From assembly GCA_002104935.1 (NCBI GenBank), contig MCGT01000011.1:310001-374000 (forward strand): 64,000 bases of DNA, read 5' to 3'. The position numbers were made by a program, and so were the translations under genes. A model generated the notes under the pieces. The model was not told the origin of the DNA. It did not search any database and saw only the letters and a program-made list of their open reading frames with translations. Each line of letters opens with the position of its first letter. The stretch's first letter is position 1. Shown here piece after piece: positions 1 to 10,617 of this stretch. This DNA is from Hesseltinella vesiculosa (lineage: Eukaryota > Mucoromycota > Mucoromycetes > Mucorales > Cunninghamellaceae).

Positions 1-1664
1 GAAGGCGAGCCCAAGAAGCCCAACACTCCCTCCACCACCACATCCACCGCAAGCTCTGCCAAGATCAAACTATCGGCCACACCCTCGCCAACCGAGCCCG
101 ACGATGAACAATCACGCGAAGACACAAAGCTGACCGAGCAACTGAAGCAAGACTACGAAAACGAAGAAAGCGAAGGCGACATCCGGCCCATCACCCACCT
201 TATCTTTGCCATCCACGGCATTGGCCAGAAATTCTCTGAACGCATGGGCTCCAATTTCGTGCACGACGTCAACACCTTGCGCAAAACCATGAAGGCCTGC
301 CATGAAGCGGTGACCGATGACGACAATGGTATCCAGGTGCTCCCTATTCTCTGGCGCAAGAGCATTGCCTTTGGCATGGCCAGCGACCAGGCCGAGACCG
401 ACATGGGCACCCATGACGGTCTTGAAGATGGCTGCCCCACCTTGGAGGAAATCACCCTTGATGGCGCCCCCATGTATCGCACCATTGTCTCGGATGTGTT
501 TTTGGATAGTGAGTCTTGCCTGAAAACAGAGGAGGTTGTCATTCGGTAACTAACACCCTCTTTTCGCTGCAGTCCCGTTGTACATGACCCAGAAATACCG
601 TGACCAGATGGCTGGCATCATCACCAAGGAAATCAACCGAGTCTATCAATTGTTTTTGGATCGACACCCCGACTTTCTGAACAACAGTGGCAAAGTCTCG
701 ATCCTCGGTCATTCTCTAGGCGTAAGTCTGAATAGGCGCACACACACACACACACTTTTTTTTAATATATCAACTCAACCCAACTCTTCTTTTTGATGCC
801 ATAGTCGCTGCTCGCTTTTGACATTCTCAGCACCCAGCCATTCACCGACCAAGAGGCAGCCACACTGAAGGAGACACAGCAGGCAGCAATGGCAGCCCAA
901 TCTGCAGATCACAAACACGCGCCTGCTCTTCAGTTCCCTGTGGACAATTTCTTTGCTGTCGGGTCGCCGCTGGGTGTGCTCCTGTTGCTGCGCGGGTTCA
1001 AGATCATGTCGCGTCAAGTCCTCGCCAAAGATGCCAAAATGCATTGGGATAAGAGCTCTGCGTCCTTGCTAGATCAACAGCATGTCAGCTACTATTACCC
1101 AGCCGTCAACAACCTGTACAATATCTTCCATCGAGTAAGGACCCGAACAAATGAAAACAGCCGTTGAGACTGACCCCTCCTTTATTTTCTCAGTCAGATC
1201 CAGTGGCCTATCGATTGGAGCCGTTGATCTCACGACACTATGGTGCCAAGGAGAAACCGGTACCTATTCCCTATATCAAAGGCGGGCTTAAGGGTGTGCT
1301 AGATGCAAGTTTCAACGTGGGCTCTGGGCTGGCCAAGACCGCCGGGGCCATGTTTGACAACTTCAAGCTGAGCTGGACCAACAATTTTATGCGCGCCTTT
1401 GCAACAAAGGCCGAGGCGAACGAGCAAGAACGAGCTGTCGCTCCCGTCGAACTGCGCTCCATCTCGGCCGAAAGCAAGGATTATGGTGAGAGCAAACTGG
1501 CGATGCTGAACGCCCGCCAAGGCCGGGTCGACTATTGCTTGCAAGAAGGCATCCTCGAAAACGCCTATTTCAGCGCCTTGTCTGTGCACATGAATTACTG
1601 GACCGATCTGGACGTGGCTGCCATGTTGATCCGAGAAATTTGCCCCAGCCATAAACCTCAATAG
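1..1664 (+). CDS. DDHD-domain phospholipase (phosphatidic-acid-preferring PLA1 type), 5' truncated
   Basis: Exons <1-508, 573-721, 805-1134 and 1194-1664 join in frame; the start lies upstream of the window. The protein has the lipase motif GHSLGS, split by the second intron, preceded by a conserved IHGIGQKFSERMGSNF segment. The last two exons hold the DDHD region (HRSDPVAYRLEPL and near the end HMNYWTDLD). Family knowledge: these intracellular phospholipases A1 cleave phosphatidic acid and related phospholipids on ER, Golgi or mitochondrial membranes using the GHSLG serine. The visible N-terminal part is acidic and low in complexity, as is usual for the linker before the lipase core. An AATAAA-like run follows the stop. 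The gene converges with the FMC1-like gene, with about 100 bases between stops. Family confidence is high; the exact paralogue is unknown. Confidence 0.93.
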
Positions 1665-1763
1665 CATTTATAATAAAATAAAATTTAAAAAAAGGGTTTT
1701 AATCTATGCATACAGTACAATAAACGAAAAAGAAGGCAAGGGTGGCAGACAAACTAACCAATT

Positions 1764-2280
1764 TCACTTGTGGAAGGCCTTGTTGACTCGATCTTGGACT
1801 TGGCCTTCGACATGTTCAGAAGCATCGTATTGTTTTGGCAGCTGCAAACCAACCCGGTGGGCGCTCATTTCCACTCGTTTCTTTTGTTCCATCACAAGGG
1901 TTGAGTAACGTTCTCGCAGATCCTAGCCAAAAAAATAAAATAAAAAAAGGTGAGAGGTATCGTTGCGGCTGGATCAAACGTCTTTTGAGATTGATCTCTA
2001 CCATACCTTGTGCTTGCGGCTGGACACTAAAAAGGTCAATAGATCATCGGCCGTTTGATTCATGGCAGCAATCTTGGCAGGATCCGTGGCAGATTTGTTC
2101 TGGCGGTAGATTGCCTTGAGCTCATTGGCATACAGATCGGTGTTGGCGACCTTGGTATACTACGAGGTGACGTATGGAGAATGCGTTAGAAGCAATGAAG
2201 ACAACGGCTATGTGACTATCTCCTACTTGTTGATCGATCTCTCGAAGCAGTTGACGGAAAACAGAGCGAGTGTGAGCCAT
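1764..2280 (-). CDS. FMC1: ATP synthase assembly factor FMC1-like (LYR-type) mitochondrial protein
   Basis: Three exons on the minus strand, 2280-2227, 2159-2007 and 1922-1764, give 121 residues in frame. The N-terminus (MAHTRSVFRQLLREID) is the short LYR-like helix. The third exon has DLRERYSTLVMEQ followed by an RVGLQLPKQYD segment, matching the conserved 'glycine-leucine-x-leucine-proline' part of FMC1 (C7orf55). Family knowledge: FMC1 works in the mitochondrial matrix with the F1-ATPase assembly factor ATP12. Length fits the family (about 110-150). The model rests on consensus donors (GTAGGA, GTATGG) and phase-0 junctions. The assignment is by recalled sequence pattern and is good but not certain; another LYR-motif protein is the main alternative. 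Confidence 0.8.
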
Positions 2281-2481
2281 GCCGATTTTGATAAAATAAA
2301 AATAGAAGGAAAACAAAATGTGAAAGTTCCGCTTTATCATTTTTCTTTTCCCTTTTTTTTTCAATGCTTGCCCATTAACACGTTACGATTTGCGAAATAT
2401 GTGGTGAGATGATTGCGGCCGACCAGGTGCGTAATCATAAATCGCAACGGCATAGAAACTACGCGGAAGCCGTAGCGACTG

Positions 2482-3336
2482 ATGGTCAACAAGGACCGGA
2501 CAATCAATCCTGCCATGCGATTTGCCTGCAGCAGTCTTCTGGCCGGGTGCCTCTTCCTTGACTCAACCACAGGACGTGTCTTGCTGGTCAATACGATTGA
2601 GATATATGGACGTAGAAGAACCTTGGACAGTCACCGGGAACCATTTCAAGTGAAGAAAGGGGCCGTTCCGCCAACCTCTCTCCCTCCTGCAAACACCCGC
2701 TGTCCTCGAGTTTGGCCAACGACGATTGCTGACTCCGACGGAATGAAACTCGTCATCGGTACCAAAACTTTCAACGCCCTTGCCACTTCCCTTGGAACGA
2801 AGATATTCATCCAGAGAAAGGCGATCAACTTGGCAATGCGAATGGCTGTAGTTCCCTCAACAAAAAACGTGAACGACACAGATTTACTTTTTCAAATTCG
2901 CCAGGTACGCACACGATTCCACCACCCATCAACATACCTTTGCTGCCGATCCTCCAGCATCTGGACGGAAGACGTATCAAGCCAACCCTACTCAATTTTC
3001 ACGCTTGCAGATTGGGATAGCGGTGCTGACAACTCCTGCTATCGAGTAGCTTCCTCCCTCTTCCAACACGTGGCCCTTGCCGTCATGCTGAACAAGAATT
3101 TGGACAAGCCAAAGCTCACAGAACTCATTGCCAAGGTCACCAAGGCCACGAACATCCATAACAGCCTCGTAGCCATCCTTGCCTTATTCAATGATGATAT
3201 TACCCTCAAGATCATCGGCAACACGGATCTCTCCAAGCAACTGGCGTCGCTTGCTAATGACATTGCCCCCACAATCACCAAAGCCAATGCTTCAGTGGCA
3301 GCAGCCATCAAGGAAAAATTCTTCAAGCGCAAGTGA
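2482..3336 (+). CDS. Unrecognised 284-codon open frame, possibly the 3' part of an older gene
   Basis: A continuous frame of 284 codons. I do not recognise the protein. The N-terminal two thirds are compositionally odd (many basic and hydrophobic residues without a clear fold). The last 90 residues look more protein-like: lysine and leucine rich, helical, ending in KEKFFKRK, with G/C-ending codons like the neighbours. Possible splice acceptors near 3012 and 3049 suggest this terminal part may be the last exon of a gene whose upstream exons I cannot trace. It may also be a decaying gene. No domain, signal peptide or membrane segment is convincing. Confidence 0.25.
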   Translation: MVNKDRTINPAMRFACSSLLAGCLFLDSTTGRVLLVNTIEIYGRRRTLDSHREPFQVKKGAVPPTSLPPANTRCPRVWPTTIADSDGMKLVIGTKTFNALATSLGTKIFIQRKAINLAMRMAVVPSTKNVNDTDLLFQIRQVRTRFHHPSTYLCCRSSSIWTEDVSSQPYSIFTLADWDSGADNSCYRVASSLFQHVALAVMLNKNLDKPKLTELIAKVTKATNIHNSLVAILALFNDDITLKIIGNTDLSKQLASLANDIAPTITKANASVAAAIKEKFFKRK

Positions 3337-4770
3337 CTGTGTCATACCTGCTTCAACACTTTTCCCAAACGCCCATACCCCTTGTTTCCCCACTCTTGCC
3401 CTAGAGACTGCGATGACACCTTCGTTTACATGATAAAAAAAATGATGAGCTTTTTAAAGAAAAATTCTGTAATTCTCGTGATAATGAATCTCCCAAAATT
3501 AAAAAAATAACAAGCCAAAAGAGTGAAATGAACGAAGAGGTCCAGAAAATTCTTGGATGCTTGCCAACATCTCGTTTCAACGAGGCTGGAAGGAGCGTCG
3601 GCTATTGAAGTTTTAGATATCCGTTTTCGAGCATCTAACGAAAGAGTCAAGCCTCCTTGTTTGAATTACAACTCTGACGCAGCAAAAAATGGTAGCTGTA
3701 CTATCAAATGATATGATGACAAAAAAAATTGAAGTCCTCCATTTTCCTGTATCAAACTGCTCATTACAAAGTTGGGTGGGCTATCGGCTTCATTTTTTCA
3801 GATATCCATGTTCAGGGCTTTGGATCTTTGATCTTTGATCGAGGAGAGTTCTGTAACGGGTGGAAGCCAAGGGCGTATATGTAATGGAGTATACTAATAA
3901 AAGCGTAACAATCAAACAATTAGTCACGGCCAAAAAAAAAAAAAAAAAAAGCAGCCAAGGAGCTGCGCTGCTGCAAGCCAAAAATCCAAGGCCAACCTCC
4001 ACCGGTTTATTCTATCCTATGCAGCCTTCTAGTCCTTGGTGAGCTTTGGCCAGTATCCAAAATTGTGACCTACGTAGATATGAGGCTACAGAACTATATC
4101 GTGCCAAAGTCTTGCTTTTTTTTGGAAAGTGTCTCTTCTCTTGGCCAGGATAAGTCCAAATATCATTTTTTTTTTCACTTTGGATAGCACCATTTGAAAG
4201 CTAACATTCATTGCTACCTATATAACCAAAGAGCAAGAAAAAGGAGTAGCATTGAATGTGATTTGGGAGAATCGGTGTCGGGGAAGGGATGAAGTCGCCG
4301 TAGACGGGTTAGGTTAAAAAAAAAGGAAACACTCTTTTTGAGCCCAACCTCGTTCCTCATAGCTTCTTTCACTTCTTCAGTCTCCATACGCAGCTCTCTA
4401 ACATCGTCCAATGACGATGACAACGATCTTTTAATACGCTGTCGTAATTTCCAACTCATGTAACCCTCTAAAGGAGAGATGTCCTAGTACCTTGAACCGC
4501 CAACCAGAGGCTCGAAACGAAGGCTGCGCATGCATCTCCAAGAGCACCAAGATGTGCAAGAGCAGCTCCAAAGTTTAGAAGTAATCCACTGGGTGGCAAT
4601 TCACGCCATACCGTATAGGAACCCGCATTGTTAAAAGTTCAGAGCATCTAAGACATGTCGATCAAGGGTTGATGAGAAGCATAGCATCATCACAACCATA
4701 TCACAAAGTTGCCGTAGGTGATGTAAGAGGAAAAAATTATACGTTTTGACATCACTGCCACCAACGATTT
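3337..4770. other. Intergenic stretch without supportable gene
   Basis: AT-rich sequence with homopolymer A and T runs. A minus-strand open frame at 4214-4459 starts with a plausible coiled-coil-like stretch (MSWKLRQRIKRSLSSSLDDV) but has no neighbours that extend it, so I do not call it a gene. Confidence 0.5.
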
Positions 4771-4992
4771 ACTGTAAACAGCCGTTTGGATACTTTTGAG
4801 CCTGCTAAAACAGGCGTTTGCATTTTTAGCCTGTTTAATCAGCCGTTTGGACACTGTTTCAACGCCGCTGCTTGCTTAAACAGCTTTTTTTTTTTCAAGA
4901 ATGGGCAACTTCGTGGTTGATGTGCCTTGCTTAAACAGCCGTTTGTACACTTTTAACAAGCTTAAAAAAGTTTGGACACTGTTTCAGCGTCT
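4771..4992. repeat. Cluster of CAGCCGTTTG-type short repeats
   Basis: The unit CAGCCGTTTG(G) occurs at 4779, 4840 and 4936, with variants CAGGCGTTTG at 4811 and a TTTGGACACTGTTTCA arm at both about 4847 and 4971. Several copies are preceded by (T)TAAACAG or TTTAATC and followed by an ACAC or ATAC step. It looks like a degraded interspersed element or MITE-like insertion between two genes. No coding capacity is visible. Confidence 0.55.
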
Positions 4993-5165
4993 GGGTTCAA
5001 GTTCATCAGGCTAATGCATTAAATGCCTTGAAAAAGTGTGCAAAAATATAAAAACAGACTCGACATCTTTTATATTTTATTTGTCAGTGGAAGGGTTGAG
5101 AGGAAGAGAGGAATATTTACAAATTTGCATGTAGGGGAGAAGGTGAATAGAAAAAAAAGTGGCGT

Positions 5166-7343
5166 TCATGGTAAAAAGGGTTGCCAGAGAGGTTGGAGGG
5201 CGCCTTCCACGACGATGCCGTCTTTGAGCTGATCGGGGTATGACAAGGTGATTTCGAAGAGGGATTGTTGGAGAGCCCATTTGAGTTGATATGGCGCATG
5301 CAGTCGAAGATCGCAGTTGGCTGGAGCCGCTTCAAATTGCTGGGCATAGTGGGCTGGAGGCTGCTCGAGATAGTCATCCAGTTGCTTCATGCACGTCAAC
5401 AATGTGTTTGCTATCAAGGTCAAATCGTACCGAATATGACCAACAGGATCATAGCGAACAGATACATGGATGGCATTGCCGAGGGCTAAGAAAGAAATAG
5501 GAAGGGGGATCAACGGCAAGTTTCATTTTTTTTTTCTCTTTCACCTCTCTCCTACCTTGGATGGCCAGGACTGGGGTGATGGGGGAACCGAGGACAGAGG
5601 CGATCTTGCGGTTTTTGGTCTTTCCGAAAAATGCGATCCTTTGTCGAGATAGTTGGCGATGTAGTTCTACGGATGAGGCATAAGTGTTTACGGTGCTGCG
5701 GATACGACTGAAGATACGGGTCAGGGGGAAGTCAGGCGAAGGCACGAGCTTCTCGGCCTTGTCTGCCCATTCCGACACAACCTGGCCCGTGCGGTCGTCC
5801 AAGGATGTCTTCTTGGAGCGTCTACGTTCATACAAGTTGCTGTTGTCGGCGAGTTGGATGTGCTGTTTAGGCAAAGGCGTCGGTTTGGCTGGCGCGGGCC
5901 GTGCAGGCTCGTCGGTCTTGTATTCGTTTTTGATGCGTGCGGTCAGATCGGTCACCTGTTTGAGACAAAGTTCTCGAACCTTTTTCCAGGGCTTATCGTC
6001 AAACTGGCTCTTGGAAACAAACAAGGCTTGCTGAATGGATTTGTTCTTGCGCAGCCCTTTGACCAAGTTGCCGTAGGCCATCCCCTACCACAGGGAGAAA
6101 TAAGAGAGGATCAGCATGTTTTACCAGGGCAGCATTGCTCAGCAGCTTACTTGCACGCGATGATCTTTTTCAAATTGCATGCCTTCCAACAGCAGATCCA
6201 GCGGATTGGCAAAACCAGATACCAAGTCATCCACTCTTGAGAAGCAAGCATCGCACATGTCGTCCACAAACAAGTAGAGGAAGATGATCAAGCTGCCAGC
6301 AAAGCCCAAGCGCAGAAACGTGCGTAGATGCCACCATCCAAAGCCGATAATGGGTGCGTCGAGGACACTGTCAAAGTACACAACAGAGGTGAGTGCCTTT
6401 TTTTTTTTTGGTTCCTCGTCTCGGGTTTACTTGAAGAAAAAGCACCAGCACTTGACACTGATCCAATAAATAAAAGACCTGAAGAAGAAAAAGAGAGTCC
6501 AGGTACCAGCCAAGGCTGAGAAAGACACCTTGGACGCTTCATGAGCGCTTGCCCGGAGGTTGCTTTTGACTTGGAAAAACGGAGATTGCTAGAGCAATGG
6601 GGTGAGTCCATGGAATGGATGGCTGGTCTGGTCATTTACCTGGACAGCATGCAATCGCATCACCCAGCGCTGTTGTGAATTGCGATGAGTGGAAAACCAC
6701 AAGCCTAAAGCTGACCCGAAGCTCCAGACAAACACGGTGTCTAGATTGATTTGAGGAATGTCAAGACGCTGGCTACAAGACAACAACAAATGTTAGCTGA
6801 GGGAGGAGAGGGTGGACACTTACTTGGCGATAAAGAGTCGTAGGCGAAGATCTTTGGTGGGATCCAAGAGTGTATAAAGGAGATGCACCAAGAGGGCGGT
6901 GCCAAAGGTATACACACTTGTCAAGATCACAAGATCCAACTGGGTGAATAAGGAAGAGATATCGTCGATCCATCTGGGTCGAATGGTGCGTTGGACTAGT
7001 AGAAAAAAAAAAAAGGTGAGTGAAGAGGCAAGACTTCGTCCATCCTTACACGTTGCAGATGCCACACGGGTAAACAAAATAAAGGATGCAAAGCACCAAG
7101 CAAAAGCAATCAAGACAAGATCCCGAAATGACCAATGCCACCCTATCCAATAAAAAAAAAAAGATGGGTGTTACGGAATGGACCAAACGGCACGTTTCTC
7201 TCCTTACAAGACACACAACGATCAAGGACAAGCGAAGCACCCAAGAGCACCAGCATGCAGCGGAACATTCGCATTATAGAAACATTAGAGTATTCGGACG
7301 AAAAAGACACGCCCGTCTTTTTCGCTGGTTGTAACGATGCCAT
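5166..7343 (-). CDS. NDC1: Nucleoporin NDC1 (transmembrane nuclear pore / spindle pole anchor)
   Basis: Eight exons: 7343-7208, 7142-7050, 6995-6824, 6772-6640, 6588-6431, 6367-6151, 6084-5556 and 5485-5166, giving 585 residues with every phase closing. The N-terminal half holds about six hydrophobic segments (for example in MFRCMLVLLGASLVL, LVLIAFAWCFASFILF and LTSVYTFGTALLVHLLYTLL). The soluble C-terminal half includes the family signature GNAIHVSVRYDPVGHIRYDL followed by a leucine-rich helical tail. Family knowledge: NDC1 anchors the pore complex, and in fungi the spindle pole body, in the nuclear envelope. Length fits the family (about 600). It is divergent from RPL33 across 226 bases. 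At the second donor, using GTAAGG rather than GTGTAA keeps the membrane frame; this choice is mine. Confidence 0.9.
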
Positions 7344-7569
7344 CAAAGTGCTAATGTCGAGTTTTTGAGCAACAACAAAGAAAAAAAAAAAAGCAAAGCG
7401 ACACACATTGAACAGTGGAGAAGAGAGAAAAAAAAAGCCTGCCAGGATGAGCCAATCAGGCGGCTGGAATGAGTCGGCGTTTCCAATGTACGCTTTTTTT
7501 TCTTTGAGAGTGTTCATTGCTGTTTTCTTTTTTTTCCTTCTTTCTTTCCTCCTTTCATAAAGATTCGCC
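7344..7569. promoter_or_regulatory. Bidirectional promoter between NDC1 and RPL33
   Basis: The two start codons face away from each other across 226 bases. A CCAATCA box lies at 7452-7458. TC-rich tracts sit just before the RPL33 start, as is common for ribosomal protein leaders. No clear TATA box is seen. Confidence 0.6.
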
Positions 7570-8147
7570 ATGTCTGATCGGTAAGTGGGACAAGCAAGGA
7601 GACGAACCAACAATCATGAACGATGGGAAGAGAGAATAGTATCAATGGATGGATGAAGGATAAAGATAGAAAATGGATGGATGGATGGATACCCAGAGAG
7701 AGAGATCTCATTTTTTGGCATGACGACATGACAACTTCACCTAACGATGGCAACACACGCTTACCTATTCTTTTTGATAGTCTTTACGCCAAGGGTCGTG
7801 TGTTGGGTTACGAACGTGCCAAGCGCAGCCAAAACCCCAATGTGTCCCTCCTTCAAGTCGAAGGTGTCCAAACCACCAAGGATGCCCAATTCTACTTCGG
7901 TAAGCGTGTTGCTTATGTCTACCGTGCCAAGAAGGAAAAGAACGGTTCCAAGATCCGCGTCATCTGGGGTCGCATTGCCCGTGCCCATGGCACCAACGGT
8001 GTTGTCAAGGCTCGTTTCCGCACCAACTTGCCCCCCAAGGCCTTTGGCAACGCTGTCCGCATCGTAAGTCGCCTTTCTCATCTAAATCTGAGCAGCCCAT
8101 CACTCACTGTCTTCTTCCCACAGATGCTCTACCCCTCCAACATTTAA
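7570..8147 (+). CDS. RPL33: 60S ribosomal protein eL33 (L35a/L33)
   Basis: Exons 7570-7580 (11 bases: ATG TCT GAT CG), 7781-8063 and 8124-8147 give 105 residues. Diagnostic segments are [37 protein letters not shown], the [19 protein letters not shown] core and the C-terminal MLYPSNI. Length matches the family (about 107). The protein is part of the large ribosomal subunit. The tiny first exon and the 200-base first intron, the latter with ATGG tetranucleotide repeats at about 7641-7691, are typical for fungal ribosomal protein genes. Codons are strongly biased to C-ending forms, as expected for very high expression. Confidence 0.97.
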
Positions 8148-8310
8148 ATAAATCCATTGAACACCTCTTCGCTGTTTTTTTTTATGTTTTCGATGTCTTT
8201 ATTATTATTTTGCGCTTTTACAGTACGATGGGATGCCAAAACTGCGGCGGGTGTCAGTTCTTCCAGTCCGAGGACGGAGAGCCGAGTGGGGAAAACCGGC
8301 CAAAACAGAT

Positions 8311-8340
8311 ATCAGATTGGCATCAGAGACATTTGATTGG
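8311..8340. promoter_or_regulatory. Two ATTGG (inverted CCAAT) boxes upstream of ISU1
   Basis: AGATTGG (8314-8320) and TGATTGG (8334-8340) lie about 95-120 bases before the ISU1 start, in the short gap between RPL33 and ISU1. They match the HAP/NF-Y CCAAT core in reverse. In fungi this complex regulates respiratory and iron genes; a role here is inference. Confidence 0.4.
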
Positions 8341-8433
8341 CCATGATGTGTATCAGATGCTTTTTAAAAAGGATGTGAACATTTTTTTTTTCTTTTTATT
8401 TCTTTTTTTTTCCCTCCATCAAAATTCATCAGT

Positions 8434-9033
8434 ATGCTACGAAACACATTGACTTTATTGAACCGAAATACTCGCCTTATCCAACGACCTTTAAGCTTGA
8501 GTGGCACCCGCTATTATCACGAAAAGGTAACGATCTAGAAAATGGAGATACATCACTGACCAATGGACAGGTGATTGATCATTACGAACATCCAAGAAAT
8601 GTCGGCTCCTTTGCCAAGACCGAAACAGGTGTTGGCACTGGGCTTGTGGGTGCACCAGCTTGTGGTGATGTGATGAAACTTCAAATCAAAGTGGACGACG
8701 ACACTGGCAAGATTGTGGATGTCAAGTTTAAGACATTTGGCTGTGGCTCGGCGATTGCCTCCAGCAGCTTTATGACCGAGCGAGTGCGTGGTCTGACCTT
8801 GGACGAAGCTGGCCAGATCAAGAACACCGAGATTGCCAAGGAGTTGTGCTTACCACCTGTGAAGCTGCATTGCTCAAGTAAGTTTGGACGCATGTGCTTG
8901 TCATGATTGGCCAGGTGTGACACAAAAGACAGAAACTGATGTCATCTCTTTTTTTTTTTTCATAGTGCTGGCGGAAGATGCGATCAAGGCTGCCATCAAA
9001 GACTATCGATCCAAGCGAACGCCCAATCGATAA
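8434..9033 (+). CDS. ISU1: Mitochondrial iron-sulfur cluster scaffold protein ISU1/IscU
   Basis: Exons 8434-8526, 8571-8877 and 8966-9033 give 155 residues. Exon 1 is an Arg/Leu-rich mitochondrial presequence ending in RYYHEK. The body carries the three scaffold cysteines: in GAPACGDVMKLQ, in KFKTFGCGSAIASSS and in LPPVKLHCSMLAEDAI. The LPPVK chaperone-binding motif recognised by the Hsp70 system is also intact. Family knowledge: ISU1 holds nascent 2Fe-2S clusters made by the NFS1 desulfurase in the matrix. One small departure from the family as I recall it: the usual ATEWVKG stretch reads MTERVRG. An AATAAA motif overlaps and follows the stop. Confidence 0.96.
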
Positions 9034-9288
9034 ATAAAACCGAAAATGTTACCCTCTCCCCTTTCCCCTATTTTCAATAAAACACGATCATGGATCAAAA
9101 AGCAGTTGAGACTTGAAGCAAAAAGGATGGCATTGTGTCACCAGGGTGACACGGGCGGATTCTTTTTTTTTCGGTCTGCCAATGAATTTCGATGCGGAAT
9201 CGAAAAAAAGGAGGGCAAAGGAAGAGAAAAACTCGCACTTCTTTTTCCCTTTTTCCTTTCTTTATCATCGCTGCCGTTTGATAAACAA

Positions 9289-10617
9289 ATGTTCTTGTCT
9301 TATTTGTACTTATTTATACTTATTGTTGGCTTATTGATCTCTGGTAAGTGGCTACAGTTTGCATGAGGCTGTCCATGCGAAAAGGGAGGAATGAAACGAG
9401 AAATAAAAACTCACACGTCCCCGCTCTTTTTTTTTTTAGGTGTCTCCATACCATTGATTCTGACCTTCCAAGATGGTGTGTTGGTGGGCGAAGAAAAAAC
9501 GTTCAAGCAACCTTTGCTCCAAACTGTCATGATCTTTGTTGGTGAAATCATTTGCATTGTTGGCATCCAAGTCATTAAAAAGGCTACTACTTGGTTTGAC
9601 CAAACCAGTTTGGACACTGGTCGTGCTGAAGAACGTGCCACCACCCTGTCTTCTCTTTGGTTTGTGGTCCCCAGCGCCTGTGATTTGATTTCCACCACTG
9701 TAAGCTGCCAAAGAACCAAGTTTTTTTTTTTTTTTAAAAAAAAAAAGAGTCACTTTTTGCCTCCTGATTTGTAACGCCTTTTTTTCTGAGGACAGCTGCT
9801 GAATTTGGGTCTGATTTATACCACTCCTTCCGTGTATCAAATGGTGCGTAGCAGCATTGTGGGCTTCTCCGCCTTGTTCAGCTTCGTGTTCCTTGCTCGC
9901 CGCTTCCTGTGCCATGAATGGTTCTCGGCCTTGATCATCTTGATTGGCATCAGCGTGGTAGCCTTCAACCCTCTGTTGGAAACGCTGCACTCGGATCAAG
10001 GTAGCGATGGCTCCTGGTTCGGCCCTACCTTGCTGCTGGTCTCGCAAGTCTTCGTTGCCTTGCAGTTCATCCTGGAAGAATACCTGATGGATCGCTTCCA
10101 GCTGGACCCTGTTCGTGCCATGGGCATCGAAGGTTTCTTTGGCGCCCTCCTGCTTGTCGCCGGCTTGGTCTTGGCCAGCCTGATCCCCGGCTTGCCTTCT
10201 TACTTGGACATCCATGCCGGCTTCAGCCAATGGTTCGACTCCTATGACCTTATCCAATCCTCGGTTGTCTTGGCTGCCATGGTGTCGGTGTTCAACTTCT
10301 TTGGCCTGGCCGTCAGCACCTCCATTGGCATCCCTGGCCGAAGCGTCCTGGATGCTCTCCGGTAAGTCGTCGACAAGCCAGGCAAAAGAGCTGTGGTTCA
10401 CTTTTTTTTTTTTTTTGTTAGCACTACTTTGATCTGGTTGGTGGCTATCCACTATGGCTATGACGCCTTCTCTTGGATTCAATTGCTCGGCTTCCTTGTC
10501 TTGGTGTTTGGTATCTTCATCTTCAACGGCGTGTTTTCATCCTTGTATACCAGCTTCCGTGAGCGCTTTGGCACTCGTCAAGTCGATACCGAACGCACCC
10601 CTCTGTTGTCGTCTTGA
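9289..10617 (+). CDS. SLC35F6-like drug/metabolite superfamily membrane transporter
   Basis: Exons 9289-9343, 9440-9699, 9796-10361 and 10422-10617 give 358 residues with about ten hydrophobic helices. The opening (MFLSYLYLFILIVGLLISG) forms the first helix directly. A conserved KQPLLQTVMIFVGEIICI segment and a GIPGRSVLDALR-TTLIW segment fit the SLC35F6 (C2orf18) branch of the nucleotide-sugar transporter family. The tail ends in a short dileucine-type TERTPLLSS motif, which fits sorting to lysosome or vacuole membranes. The substrate is unknown for the family. All four junctions are consensus GT-AG and in phase. Confidence 0.88.

Noticed and set aside
4214..4459. Minus-strand frame MSWKLRQRIKRSLSS...
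   Set aside because: Short, no splice continuation, ends in poly-A-derived Phe/Lys; no homology I recognise.
7049..7051. NDC1 donor GTGTAA
   Set aside because: It shifts the next exon out of its hydrophobic membrane frame; GTAAGG two bases on keeps it.
9436..10482. 348-codon minus-strand frame
   Set aside because: Antisense shadow of the SLC35F6-like gene, with runs of Lys/Phe from poly-A/T introns.
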